Below are positions 50,421 to 57,821 of a DNA stretch of 64,000 bases, one piece after another. The stretch lies in assembly GCA_023423895.1 (NCBI GenBank), contig JAFAER010000218.1:79173-143172 (forward strand), read 5' to 3'. Both the position numbers and the translations under genes were made by a program. Within the stretch, counting starts at the first letter, position 1, and each line of letters begins with the position of its first letter. This stretch comes from Pseudomonadota bacterium. Lineage in GTDB: Bacteria > Myxococcota_A > Polyangia > Polyangiales > Polyangiaceae. A model generated the notes under the pieces. The model did no database searches. It was not told where the DNA came from and saw nothing but the letters and a program-made list of their open reading frames with translations.

Positions 50421-50978
50421 ATGCATCATGCATTTCATTGGTGGCACAAGCACGCCCGCCGTCGCGAGCTTGTCGGTTTCGCGGCGCGAGCTGGTCACGC
50501 GGGCTTCGACTGTCCCCCTTGGGGCGACGGTCCCGGCGCGGTCCATCTCGGTGGTCACGGTCACGGTCACGGTCACGGTCACGGCCACGGTCACGGTCAC
50601 GGTCCCGATGACGGGTTCTTCGGTGGAGGGGGCGGCGGTCCGTTCGGAGTGCGGCGGCCTCTTCGCTTCCTCGCGCACAAGCTCGATCTGACCGAGCCGC
50701 AGATGGCCGAGCTCGCACGCATCCTGGACGAGCTGAAGATCGAGCGCGCGCAGGCCGACGTCGACCAACGGAGGACGGTCGCTGCGTTTGCGGACGCGAT
50801 CGAGGGACCCGTATTCGGCGAAGACCGCGCGAAAGAAGGCGGCGCGCAGCGCGTGACGAGCGCAGAGCGCCTCCGTGATGCCGTGGTGAGGGCGCTCGCG
50901 CAGATCCACGCCGTGCTCGACGAGGAGCAGCGCAAGCGGCTTGCGTACCTGATCCGGACCGGCACGCTCGCACTCTGA
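50421..50978 (+). CDS. His-rich CpxP/ZraP-like protein
   Basis: A 185-residue soluble protein with no clear signal peptide. The N-terminus has MHHAFHWWHKHARRR, then a Gly-His repeat with eight pairs that could bind Ni, Zn or Cu. The C-terminal half is helical with LTEPQMAELARILDELK and LDEEQRKRL, which resemble the LTxxQ-type repeats of CpxP/Spy/ZraP periplasmic metal or stress proteins. Metal binding is inference. It lies 140 bp after the PiT pseudogene. ATG 50421 has AGGAAAA upstream. Confidence 0.65.
   Translation: MHHAFHWWHKHARRRELVGFAARAGHAGFDCPPWGDGPGAVHLGGHGHGHGHGHGHGHGHGPDDGFFGGGGGGPFGVRRPLRFLAHKLDLTEPQMAELARILDELKIERAQADVDQRRTVAAFADAIEGPVFGEDRAKEGGAQRVTSAERLRDAVVRALAQIHAVLDEEQRKRLAYLIRTGTLAL
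50553..50600 (+). repeat. Hexanucleotide repeat encoding Gly-His pairs
   Basis: Eight units of GGTCAC (one is GGCCAC) run from 50553 to 50600 within the His-rich gene. Slippage would change the number of Gly-His pairs without breaking the frame. Confidence 0.9.
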
Positions 50979-51064
50979 GGCCCTGACTCCGAGGCCTGAG
51001 GAGGCGCAGCGGGGCTTCGTTCGAACGAGCAAGACGGCTCGCGTCGCGTTATGGTCCGCGCGGC

Positions 51065-51670
51065 ATGCGCGCGCGAGCCGTCTTCAACCTCTCCGTTCTA
51101 CTCGTCACCGTCATCGCCTCGCTCTCGATCGCATGCGGGGCAGAGGTGCCTCGCGTGATCCGCGACGAGATGACGAAGACGTCGCAGGTGAACGCCGGCG
51201 CAGCCACGGTCGTCTTCTTCACGGACTTCCAGTGTCCGTTCTGCCGGAAGACGCACGCGGCGCTCGCGCCGATCGTCGCCGCTCGACACGACCGCGTGCG
51301 CGTCGTCATCCGTCATGTCCCGCTACCGCGTCATCCCGATGCGCGCACGGCGGCGCGGGCAGCCGTATGCGTCGAGCGGATCGCGAACGCGATGACGAAC
51401 GATTACGTTCACGCGCTCTTCGAATCGCCGGACCTGTCGGAGGCGGCGTGCGAAGAGCTCGCGGTCGAGCGCGGCGTCGACCCGGACAAGCTCCGTCGCT
51501 GCCTCGCCGACCCGGCCACCGACGCCCGGATCGAGGAGGACATCGCCATGTTCGACGCCGTCCAGGGAGACGGGGTGCCCCTCTTGTACGTCGGTCGGGC
51601 CAGGCTCGACGGCGCCCAGTCGCGCGAGCGCTTGGAGGCCGCGATCGACGACGCCATCGCGAGAAAATAG
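51065..51670 (+). CDS. DsbA-like thioredoxin-fold lipoprotein
   Basis: A 201-residue exported thioredoxin-fold protein. The signal peptide ends in a lipobox (LSIAC, Cys24). The active site is CPFC (Cys57, Cys60) after VVFFTDFQ. The helical insert and the cis-Pro loop GVPLLYVG are typical of DsbA/DsbG/BdbD-type oxidoreductases. It probably makes or reshuffles disulfides in exported proteins. The many Cys-containing lipoproteins in this region are possible substrates. Confidence 0.85.
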   Translation: MRARAVFNLSVLLVTVIASLSIACGAEVPRVIRDEMTKTSQVNAGAATVVFFTDFQCPFCRKTHAALAPIVAARHDRVRVVIRHVPLPRHPDARTAARAAVCVERIANAMTNDYVHALFESPDLSEAACEELAVERGVDPDKLRRCLADPATDARIEEDIAMFDAVQGDGVPLLYVGRARLDGAQSRERLEAAIDDAIARK

Positions 51671-51806
51671 GGGCCTGGGCCGTCGGGTCCGGCTGACCCA
51701 CTGCCGACGGCGTCGTCGCAAAAGGTGGTAGATGAGCGAGTCGCGATAGCGTCTCGTTTCGAAGCTCTACAAGCAGGCGAGAATGCTCGCGCTAGGCTGG
51801 CATGCC

Positions 51807-52526
51807 ATGAAGGGCTTCGCCAGCGCGCTCCTCGTCTCCGTGCCTCTTGCGGGAATCGCGGCTCTCGTCGGCTGTGCCGAAGGGGCCGAGGTCGATCCGG
51901 CCGAGTCGTTCCTCGCGTCCGCTCCGGTCGATGCGGGGAACGCGCGGGATGAAGACGAGGACGACAGCGTGAAGATCCCTCCGCCGTCGAACCCGCCGGA
52001 CGAGGAGGATGAGGACGAGACGGACGATCCCGACGCCGGCCCAGGCGGGAACGACGCTGGCTCCGACGGCGGCACGAAACCGGACGGCGGCAGCACGGGG
52101 TCGTGCGCTTCACCGAACACGTGCGCCAGCGCCGTCAACCTCGGCCAGGTGAGCGGAGACAAGGGCGCCGACACACAGACGAGGCAGGGCCACACCTCGC
52201 AGTGGCTCACCGTGCGCGTCACCGAGAACGACAGTGACATCGGCGGCGTCCAGCTCGAGATGACCGCGACCCTGACGTCGCCGCCGGGCACGAACTACGA
52301 CCTCTACGTCTACGTTCCGAGCAGCGACACGCTCGAGTGCAGCGCCGTCTCGTACCAGTCGACGAGCTCCAGCACGTCCGACTCGGTGAAGGCGAAGTTC
52401 GGCGAGAGCGGTCTGCTCTCGAACGGCTCGTCCGACGACCGCACCGTCACGGTGGAAGTCCGCCACGTCTCTGGTACGTGTGACCCGAGCAAGCAGTGGA
52501 CGCTCACGATCGAAGGAAACAAGTAG
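51807..52526 (+). CDS. Acidic-linker lipoprotein of unknown function
   Basis: A 239-residue exported protein. The signal peptide ends at VGC. A long acidic linker (Glu-Asp-Glu-Asp and Gly/Asp/Ser repeats) is followed by a beta-rich domain with Cys pairs (SCASPNTCASAVNLG, CSAVSYQ, GTCDPSKQW). This is like the small pre-peptidase C-terminal (PPC)-type or surface modules seen in myxobacteria, but I cannot name it. ATG 51807 gives the better signal peptide, with ATG 51783 upstream. The next gene overlaps its end by 31 bases. Confidence 0.72.
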   Translation: MKGFASALLVSVPLAGIAALVGCAEGAEVDPAESFLASAPVDAGNARDEDEDDSVKIPPPSNPPDEEDEDETDDPDAGPGGNDAGSDGGTKPDGGSTGSCASPNTCASAVNLGQVSGDKGADTQTRQGHTSQWLTVRVTENDSDIGGVQLEMTATLTSPPGTNYDLYVYVPSSDTLECSAVSYQSTSSSTSDSVKAKFGESGLLSNGSSDDRTVTVEVRHVSGTCDPSKQWTLTIEGNK

Positions 52527-53884
52527 CGCCCGTCGCGTTCGCCACGTTCGTCCTCGCGGCGCTCGCATCGTCGAGCCTCGCGTGCGGGCGCTCGCATCCT
52601 GCCGACCCGTCCGTCACGGCGGCCGATCCGGCGCGGCACGGCGAGGTGCTGCCGTTCATCCACGACGACTACCCCAAGGCGCTCGCCGAGGCGAAGCAAC
52701 GCGGCAAGCCGCTCTTCGTCGACGCGTGGGCGCCGTGGTGTCACTCGTGCCAGAGCCTTCGCGCGCACGTGCTCACGGATCCGGTGCTCTCACCGCTCGC
52801 CGGCGACTTCGTCTGGCTCTCCGTCGACACGGAGAAGGACGTCAACGCGGAATGGGTGGCGCGTCATCCGCACTCGGCCTTGCCGACGCTCTGGGTGATC
52901 GATCCCGCGACGGATCGGCCGATCCTCAAGTGGGCCGGGACGGTCACCGCGAGCGAGCTTCGCGAGCTGCTCGGTGTGGCGACGCTGGACGCGCGGTTCC
53001 CTCGCACGGGCGCCGCCGATGCGACGGCGGCGTTCGTGCGAGGGAATCGCGCGCTCGCCTCCGGCGATCCGGACACGGCGGAGATGGAGCATCGCGCGGC
53101 CCTGGCGGCGGCGCCGAAGGGCCATCCGCATCGGGCGCGCATCGTCGAGGCGCTCGTCACCGAGCTCGCGCTTCGGAAGCGGGTCGAGCCGTGCGCCGAG
53201 ATCGCCTCGCGCGAGGCGGCCGAGCTTCCGCCGGGGACGTCGCGGGCGACGGTCCTCGTGCTCGGCCTCGGATGTGCCCGTGATGCGAAGCGCACCTCGG
53301 AGCTGCAGACGCTCGTTGACGCCGCCCTGCGCGACGCAAAGGCGCGTGACGGACACCTCCTCGCTGACGATCGCTCGTCCCTTTACGAAGAGGTCGTGAC
53401 GACGAAGAAGGAGAGCGGCGACGAGGCCGGCGCGCGTGCGCTCGCCGAGGAGTGGGCTGCTTTCCTCGAGACGGAGGCCGCACGCGCGAAGACGAACGAC
53501 GCGCGCGCTGCGCTCGACCCGCTGCGCCTCGGTGCGTACCTCGCGCTCGGAGAGCCCGCCCGTGCGGTGGCGATGCTCGAACGAAGCGAGAAGGACTTTC
53601 CCGACGACTACAACCCGCCGGCGCGCCTCGGTCGGGTCTACCTCGAGATGAAGCGCCTCGATGATGCCGACCGGGCGAGTGACCGCGCCGTCGCCCGGGT
53701 CTACGGCCCGCGTGCCATGCGGGTGTTCGCGCTGAAGGCCGACATCGCGAAGGCCAGAGGCGACCGCGCTGCCGAGGTGAGGGCGCTCGAAGAGGCGCTC
53801 GCGCGCAGCGAGAAGTCGGTCCTCACCGAGGGGCAGAAGGCGATCCGTGAAAGGCTCGTCGAACGCCTCGCCTCGCTGAGATGA
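52496..53884 (+). CDS. Thioredoxin-TPR lipoprotein
   Basis: A 462-residue exported protein. The signal has a lipobox at SLAC (Cys30). The thioredoxin domain has DAWAPWCHSCQ (Cys82, Cys85) and the loop ALPTLWVID. From about 180 onward, helical pairs look like TPR repeats that could hold client proteins. It likely reduces or isomerises disulfides outside the cytoplasm. GTG 52496 is the only start that keeps the whole signal. It overlaps the previous gene by 31 bases, so the two are coupled. This and the DsbA-like gene form a local redox set. Confidence 0.82.
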   Translation: MDAHDRRKQVAPVAFATFVLAALASSSLACGRSHPADPSVTAADPARHGEVLPFIHDDYPKALAEAKQRGKPLFVDAWAPWCHSCQSLRAHVLTDPVLSPLAGDFVWLSVDTEKDVNAEWVARHPHSALPTLWVIDPATDRPILKWAGTVTASELRELLGVATLDARFPRTGAADATAAFVRGNRALASGDPDTAEMEHRAALAAAPKGHPHRARIVEALVTELALRKRVEPCAEIASREAAELPPGTSRATVLVLGLGCARDAKRTSELQTLVDAALRDAKARDGHLLADDRSSLYEEVVTTKKESGDEAGARALAEEWAAFLETEAARAKTNDARAALDPLRLGAYLALGEPARAVAMLERSEKDFPDDYNPPARLGRVYLEMKRLDDADRASDRAVARVYGPRAMRVFALKADIAKARGDRAAEVRALEEALARSEKSVLTEGQKAIRERLVERLASLR

Positions 53885-53959
53885 ACGCCCCGCAGCCTCG
53901 AGGTCGGACGAAAACCAGCGGCCGCGGCTCCGCGAACCGAGCTCGGAGTGAGCTCGACC

Positions 53960-54003
53960 GATCGCTGCCGGACCGCTGCCGGATCGCTGCCGGATCGCTG
54001 CCG
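53960..54003. repeat. 11-bp tandem repeat, four copies
   Basis: Four copies of GATCGCTGCCG (one with GACC) run without gaps from 53960 to 54003. The array lies in the 166-bp gap between the thioredoxin-TPR gene and the next TPR protein, 47 bp before its TTG start. Confidence 0.85.
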
Positions 54004-54050
54004 GGAGGAGAGGCCGTGCACCGACAAGATCGCGCGCTAGAATCTGATCG

Positions 54051-55007
54051 TTGCCTTCGATCCTCGTGGCGCTCATCCCCCTCGCGATCGTGCTGCTCAC
54101 GGCACTGGTCGTGGTCGTCCGCGCGCGACGGCGCCGGCGTAAACCCCGACCGGGTCGCGAGGCGAGCGCCTACGTGATCCTCGAGGGAAACCTCTGGGAC
54201 TCGTGCTCGGTGGATGACCTGCGTGAGCCTTGGGGGCGCTTCACGACCGAGCCGATCAGGGGCTTCTGCGGCGTCCCCGTCGGACGACATCGCGTCCGTA
54301 CGACGACCCCATCGGGCGAGGCGACGCTGGACTTCGTCGTGTACCCGGGCGAGGTGCTGGCGTGGCGCCTCGATCCCGACCGCGGACGTTGGGAGCCGTA
54401 CGATCTCGACCCTGATACGCGGAGCATGCTCGAGTCCGCGCCGGTGAGCTCGGTCGACGTGACGATGGCGGCGCGACCGAAGCTTCCGGGGTGGCTCGTT
54501 CACCTTCGAACGACGATGAAGATCGGGAGCGCACGTTCGGGGGCTGCGCTGACGCGCACGCGTCCGGTGGACGACGGCGTCGAACGCCTGAGGAAGCGGC
54601 TCTCGAAGCTCGTCGCCATCGCCGAGTCGGATGCGGACTCGGACGTCGACATCCTCGGCGAGGCGAGGGCGATCGGAGAAGCGATCGTCGGCCGTCCGCT
54701 GGTGCGGAAGGAGATGCGCTCGCTCGTGGTCTCCGTGCGGGACGCTGCCACGCGGCTCGCGACGAACGGCGACATCGACCGCGCCATGCGCGTGCTCTCG
54801 CTCGGACTGGCCGTGTTGCCCGGCGATCCGGAGCTCATGATCATCGGCGGCTGCGCGCTCGCGACACGCGGCGAAGCCGATGAGGCACTGCGGGTGCTGA
54901 ACGCCGCGCTCGAACGCGATCGGTGCCTCGACGCCGAGGACGTCGCCCGGGCGATGCGCGCGCGGATGGAGCTGCGGTCGCGTCTCGGCCGAAGCGTTCG
55001 CGTCTGA
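54051..55007 (+). CDS. Membrane-anchored protein with TPR-like C-terminus
   Basis: A 318-residue protein. One N-terminal membrane helix (about 3-23) and a very basic stretch (RARRRRRKPRPGR) are followed by an about 110-residue beta-type domain (VPVGRHRVRTTTPSGEATLD, a carboxypeptidase-regulatory-like look). A helical, TPR-like part (about 220-300) ends the protein. No family is recognised. TTG 54051 is the first start and has no clear ribosome site. GTG 54066 would cut into the helix. Confidence 0.6.
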   Translation: MPSILVALIPLAIVLLTALVVVVRARRRRRKPRPGREASAYVILEGNLWDSCSVDDLREPWGRFTTEPIRGFCGVPVGRHRVRTTTPSGEATLDFVVYPGEVLAWRLDPDRGRWEPYDLDPDTRSMLESAPVSSVDVTMAARPKLPGWLVHLRTTMKIGSARSGAALTRTRPVDDGVERLRKRLSKLVAIAESDADSDVDILGEARAIGEAIVGRPLVRKEMRSLVVSVRDAATRLATNGDIDRAMRVLSLGLAVLPGDPELMIIGGCALATRGEADEALRVLNAALERDRCLDAEDVARAMRARMELRSRLGRSVRV

Positions 55008-55213
55008 GAACGATCTGAGCGACCTCCTCGCACCTTCGCGGACATGCGGAGGTGGATGTAGCCCGCACACCCATCGCGGCCATTCACGGGACCGATCGCG
55101 GTGGAACGCGGTGGGGCAACGCCCGAACTGTCCGACATTGCTCGATCGACGGCCGATCCGCGCTTCATCGCGAGCACTGCCTTTCGGCACGAGCTGTGCT
55201 GTTGGCCGGCGCG

Positions 55214-56176
55214 ATGATCCGGGCGCTCGGCGCAGTGAGGGTGACGTTCCTGACGTGGCTGGGTGTCCTGACGGCATGTGCAAGTGTGGCCACGGGCTGC
55301 TCGGCCGGAGACGACGGCAACACCGAGGCGACCTCCGATCAGTCGATGAACGAGTGCCTCGGCACCTCGGCGTCGGAGCTGAAGACGTGCGCCGGCCCGA
55401 CGACGCTGAAGGGGATCGACGTCTCGTACTACCAGGGCAACGTCGACTGGACGAAGGTGAAGGCGGCCGGCCAGTCGTTCGCGTTCGCGCGCGTGAGCGA
55501 CGGCATCGACTATCCCGATACGAAGTTCGCGCAGAACTGGCCCGCGATGAAGAAGGCCGGCATCGTTCGCGGCGTCTACCAGTTCTTCCGCCCCGCGAAG
55601 GACGTGACCGCGCAGGTGAACCTGCTCGTCAGCAAGCTCGATGCGGCGGGCGGGCTCCAGCCGGGCGACCTGCCGCCCGTGCTCGATCTCGAGAGCGATG
55701 GCGGTCTTCCCGCGGCGACCGTGGTCGCGCGCGCGAAGGCGTGGCTCGCGCAGGTCGAAGACCAGTACGGCGTGAAGCCGATCGTCTACACCGCGGCGTT
55801 CATGTCGAACGTCATCGGGACGAACTTCGCCGGGTACACGCTCTGGGTCGCGAACTACAAGACGACGTGCCCGACGATGCCGAGCGGCTGGACCGACTGG
55901 GAGTTCTGGCAGGACTCCGACACCGGGAAGGTCGACGGCGTCACCGGTGCGGTCGACACGAACTTCTTCAACGGCGGGCTCGCCGACCTGAACGCGCTCA
56001 CGAAGCAGCTGCCGAAGACGCCGACGCCAGCGCCGCCGGACACCTCCATCTCGGGCGGGATCGACACGATCTCGTTCGACGACCCACCCGTCGTCGTCCC
56101 GGGAGAGCAGGGCGCGACGATCGGCAGCGGCACGCCGCGAGAGCCTCAGGACGCGCCGCTCGATCCGTGTCGCTGA
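55214..56176 (+). CDS. GH25 lysozyme-like lipoprotein
   Basis: A 320-residue exported muramidase-like protein. The signal ends in a lipobox (VATGC, Cys29). The GH25 (Chalaropsis-type) fold shows GIDVSYYQGNVDW (Asp69) and PPVLDLES (Asp158, Glu160 as catalytic acid), then WEFWQDSDTG and VDTNFFNG. It probably cleaves peptidoglycan, either for prey killing or for wall turnover. The C-terminus is Pro/Thr/Asp-rich and disordered. ATG 55214 begins the signal peptide, and the longer open frame is not needed. Confidence 0.88.
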   Translation: MIRALGAVRVTFLTWLGVLTACASVATGCSAGDDGNTEATSDQSMNECLGTSASELKTCAGPTTLKGIDVSYYQGNVDWTKVKAAGQSFAFARVSDGIDYPDTKFAQNWPAMKKAGIVRGVYQFFRPAKDVTAQVNLLVSKLDAAGGLQPGDLPPVLDLESDGGLPAATVVARAKAWLAQVEDQYGVKPIVYTAAFMSNVIGTNFAGYTLWVANYKTTCPTMPSGWTDWEFWQDSDTGKVDGVTGAVDTNFFNGGLADLNALTKQLPKTPTPAPPDTSISGGIDTISFDDPPVVVPGEQGATIGSGTPREPQDAPLDPCR

Positions 56177-56236
56177 TCGCTCGATCCGTGCCGCTATCGA
56201 ACGCGGCTGACAGACGGGACGAACCTGAAGCTCGCG

Positions 56237-57445
56237 TTACGCGAGCGCGGCGACCTGCCTGAGCCGCTGATCTCGTAGTCGCGACGTCAGTGGAATGGCG
56301 CTCGCCGCGAGCGATGCCATCACCCAGAAGCCATGCGCGCCGATGCGCGCGTAGAGCCCGCCCGAAGCGAGCGTCAGCAGCGCCGTCGACGCTCCGACGC
56401 CGAGGGTCCCGTAGAGCGCGAGCGCGGTCGCCTGCAGGCGGCGTGGCGCGATGCGCGTGAGCAGGCGCATCGCCGAGAGGTGAAAGAGCGCGAAGGTGAA
56501 GCCGTGAAGCGGCTCGACGAGCGCGAGGAGGAAGACACGAGGTGTGAGCGCGAGCACCGCCCAGCGCACGACACCGGCAGTGGCGGCGAGCAGGATCCCT
56601 GCTGCCGGCCCGAGGCGCGCGAGCATCGCCGGACCGACGACGAAGAACACGAGCACCTCGGAGAGGACGGACGCCGACCACAGCACGCTCGCGGTGCGCG
56701 GGCCGATGCCAGCGCCAGTCCAGCGAATGACGGCGAATGCGTCGTGCATCGCGTGGCTGCCGAGAACGAGCGCCGCGGCGAGTACGAGGGTCCGGAACGG
56801 CGGACAGCGCAGCAGCGCGGCCAGATCTGCGGCGCCGGCGCGCCGGTGCCCCTCGTGCGGAGGCTCCCGATGGTCCCGATAGCTGCGCGGCACGACGGCA
56901 GCGCTGACCGCGGTCACGACGAGGAGGGCCGTCTGCAGGGTGATGATGACGGTCAGACCGAGCTCGTTCACCGCGTAGCCAGCGATGAGCATCGCCGTAA
57001 CGAACGCCGCGGAGCCGGTGCCGCGGACCCAGCCGTACTCGAAGCCCTGGTTTCCGGGCGCAGGACGAGCCTGCACGATCGCGAGTGCATCCGACAGGAC
57101 CGTGATCGGCGCCAGCACCGCGGCGTGGAACGAGCCGAGCACGAACAGCGGCCAGAAGCCGGACGCAGGCAACAAGCCGAGCGTGATCAGCGCCGCAAAC
57201 GCCGCGCTCACGACGAGCACCAGACGCTGCGCCTGCAGAACGTCGCCGAGCCGTGCGGCAACCGGAGCCGCGACGAGTCGAAGGGCCGTTCCGACGGCGA
57301 GCGTGATGCCGAGCTCTCCGGCCGTGAGCCCGCGCGACCCGAGGAACGCCGGAAAAAACGGCGATGCCACGCCGAACGCGGCGTAGATCGCCCCGTAGAG
57401 GAGGACGAAGCGAGGCAGCGCGGCAGAACGGAGATGAGCCGGCAT
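56237..57445 (-). CDS. MFS transporter, HcaT/NupG-like group
   Basis: A 402-residue transporter with 12 hydrophobic segments. The N-terminus (PRFVLLYGAIYAAFGVASPF) and the EYGWVRGTGSAAF motif in helix 4-5 match the MFS_1-like group that includes HcaT and nucleoside/sugar carriers. The substrate is unknown. It has its own promoter with a palindrome (see 57478-57506). A His/Arg/Glu-rich loop lies between the two six-helix halves. Confidence 0.82.
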   Translation of the reverse strand: MPAHLRSAALPRFVLLYGAIYAAFGVASPFFPAFLGSRGLTAGELGITLAVGTALRLVAAPVAARLGDVLQAQRLVLVVSAAFAALITLGLLPASGFWPLFVLGSFHAAVLAPITVLSDALAIVQARPAPGNQGFEYGWVRGTGSAAFVTAMLIAGYAVNELGLTVIITLQTALLVVTAVSAAVVPRSYRDHREPPHEGHRRAGAADLAALLRCPPFRTLVLAAALVLGSHAMHDAFAVIRWTGAGIGPRTASVLWSASVLSEVLVFFVVGPAMLARLGPAAGILLAATAGVVRWAVLALTPRVFLLALVEPLHGFTFALFHLSAMRLLTRIAPRRLQATALALYGTLGVGASTALLTLASGGLYARIGAHGFWVMASLAASAIPLTSRLRDQRLRQVAALA

Positions 57446-57477
57446 CGCACGACCGCGCGAGCGGAGGATCTTTGGCC

Positions 57478-57506
57478 AGTATGGCCATCGCCGCCCCCGC
57501 TCGTAA
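57478..57506 (-). promoter_or_regulatory. Promoter of the MFS gene with overlapping palindrome
   Basis: On the minus strand TTACGA (57506-57501) and CATACT (57483-57478) are 17 bp apart. The -10 lies between two TGGCCA palindromes (57473-57478 and 57482-57487), so a repressor there would block transcription. RNA would start near 57471, about 25 bases before the start codon. Confidence 0.45.
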
Positions 57507-57821
57507 CTCGGGTTTCACGCCGCTCGAACGCTCGAACGCTCGAGCGCTCAGGCAGAAGACGAGCGCCGACGGCACAGCTGCACGCCGGCTCGCGCGTGGT
57601 TCCCCGGGCCCATCCGAGGATTGTGGCTTCGCTCAGCCGTCGCAGTGAGGGCCTGTCCGCGCGACGCCGCTTGCGGCGTCTGCGGCACGTTCCCAGATGC
57701 TGAAAAAATCGGCCTGGGATGGCCCGTCGCGTCACCGCGTCTCTGCTGTGCCTCTTGGCCGTCCGCCGGCTGCTCTTGCTATGGGTTCACGGTCCCTTTG
57801 GGGTATCGTCCCCGCGCCGTC
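57507..57821. other. Intergenic region before the HEAT-repeat gene
   Basis: No gene is seen. It holds an imperfect GCTCGAAC repeat near 57521-57548, an 8-bp hairpin (57663-57680) and, presumably, the promoter of the next gene, which was not recognised. Confidence 0.4.
57663..57680. terminator. Perfect 8-bp hairpin
   Basis: GACGCCGC (57663-57670) pairs with GCGGCGTC (57673-57680) with a 2-base loop. No T-run follows. It may act as a terminator or leader hairpin. Confidence 0.35.
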
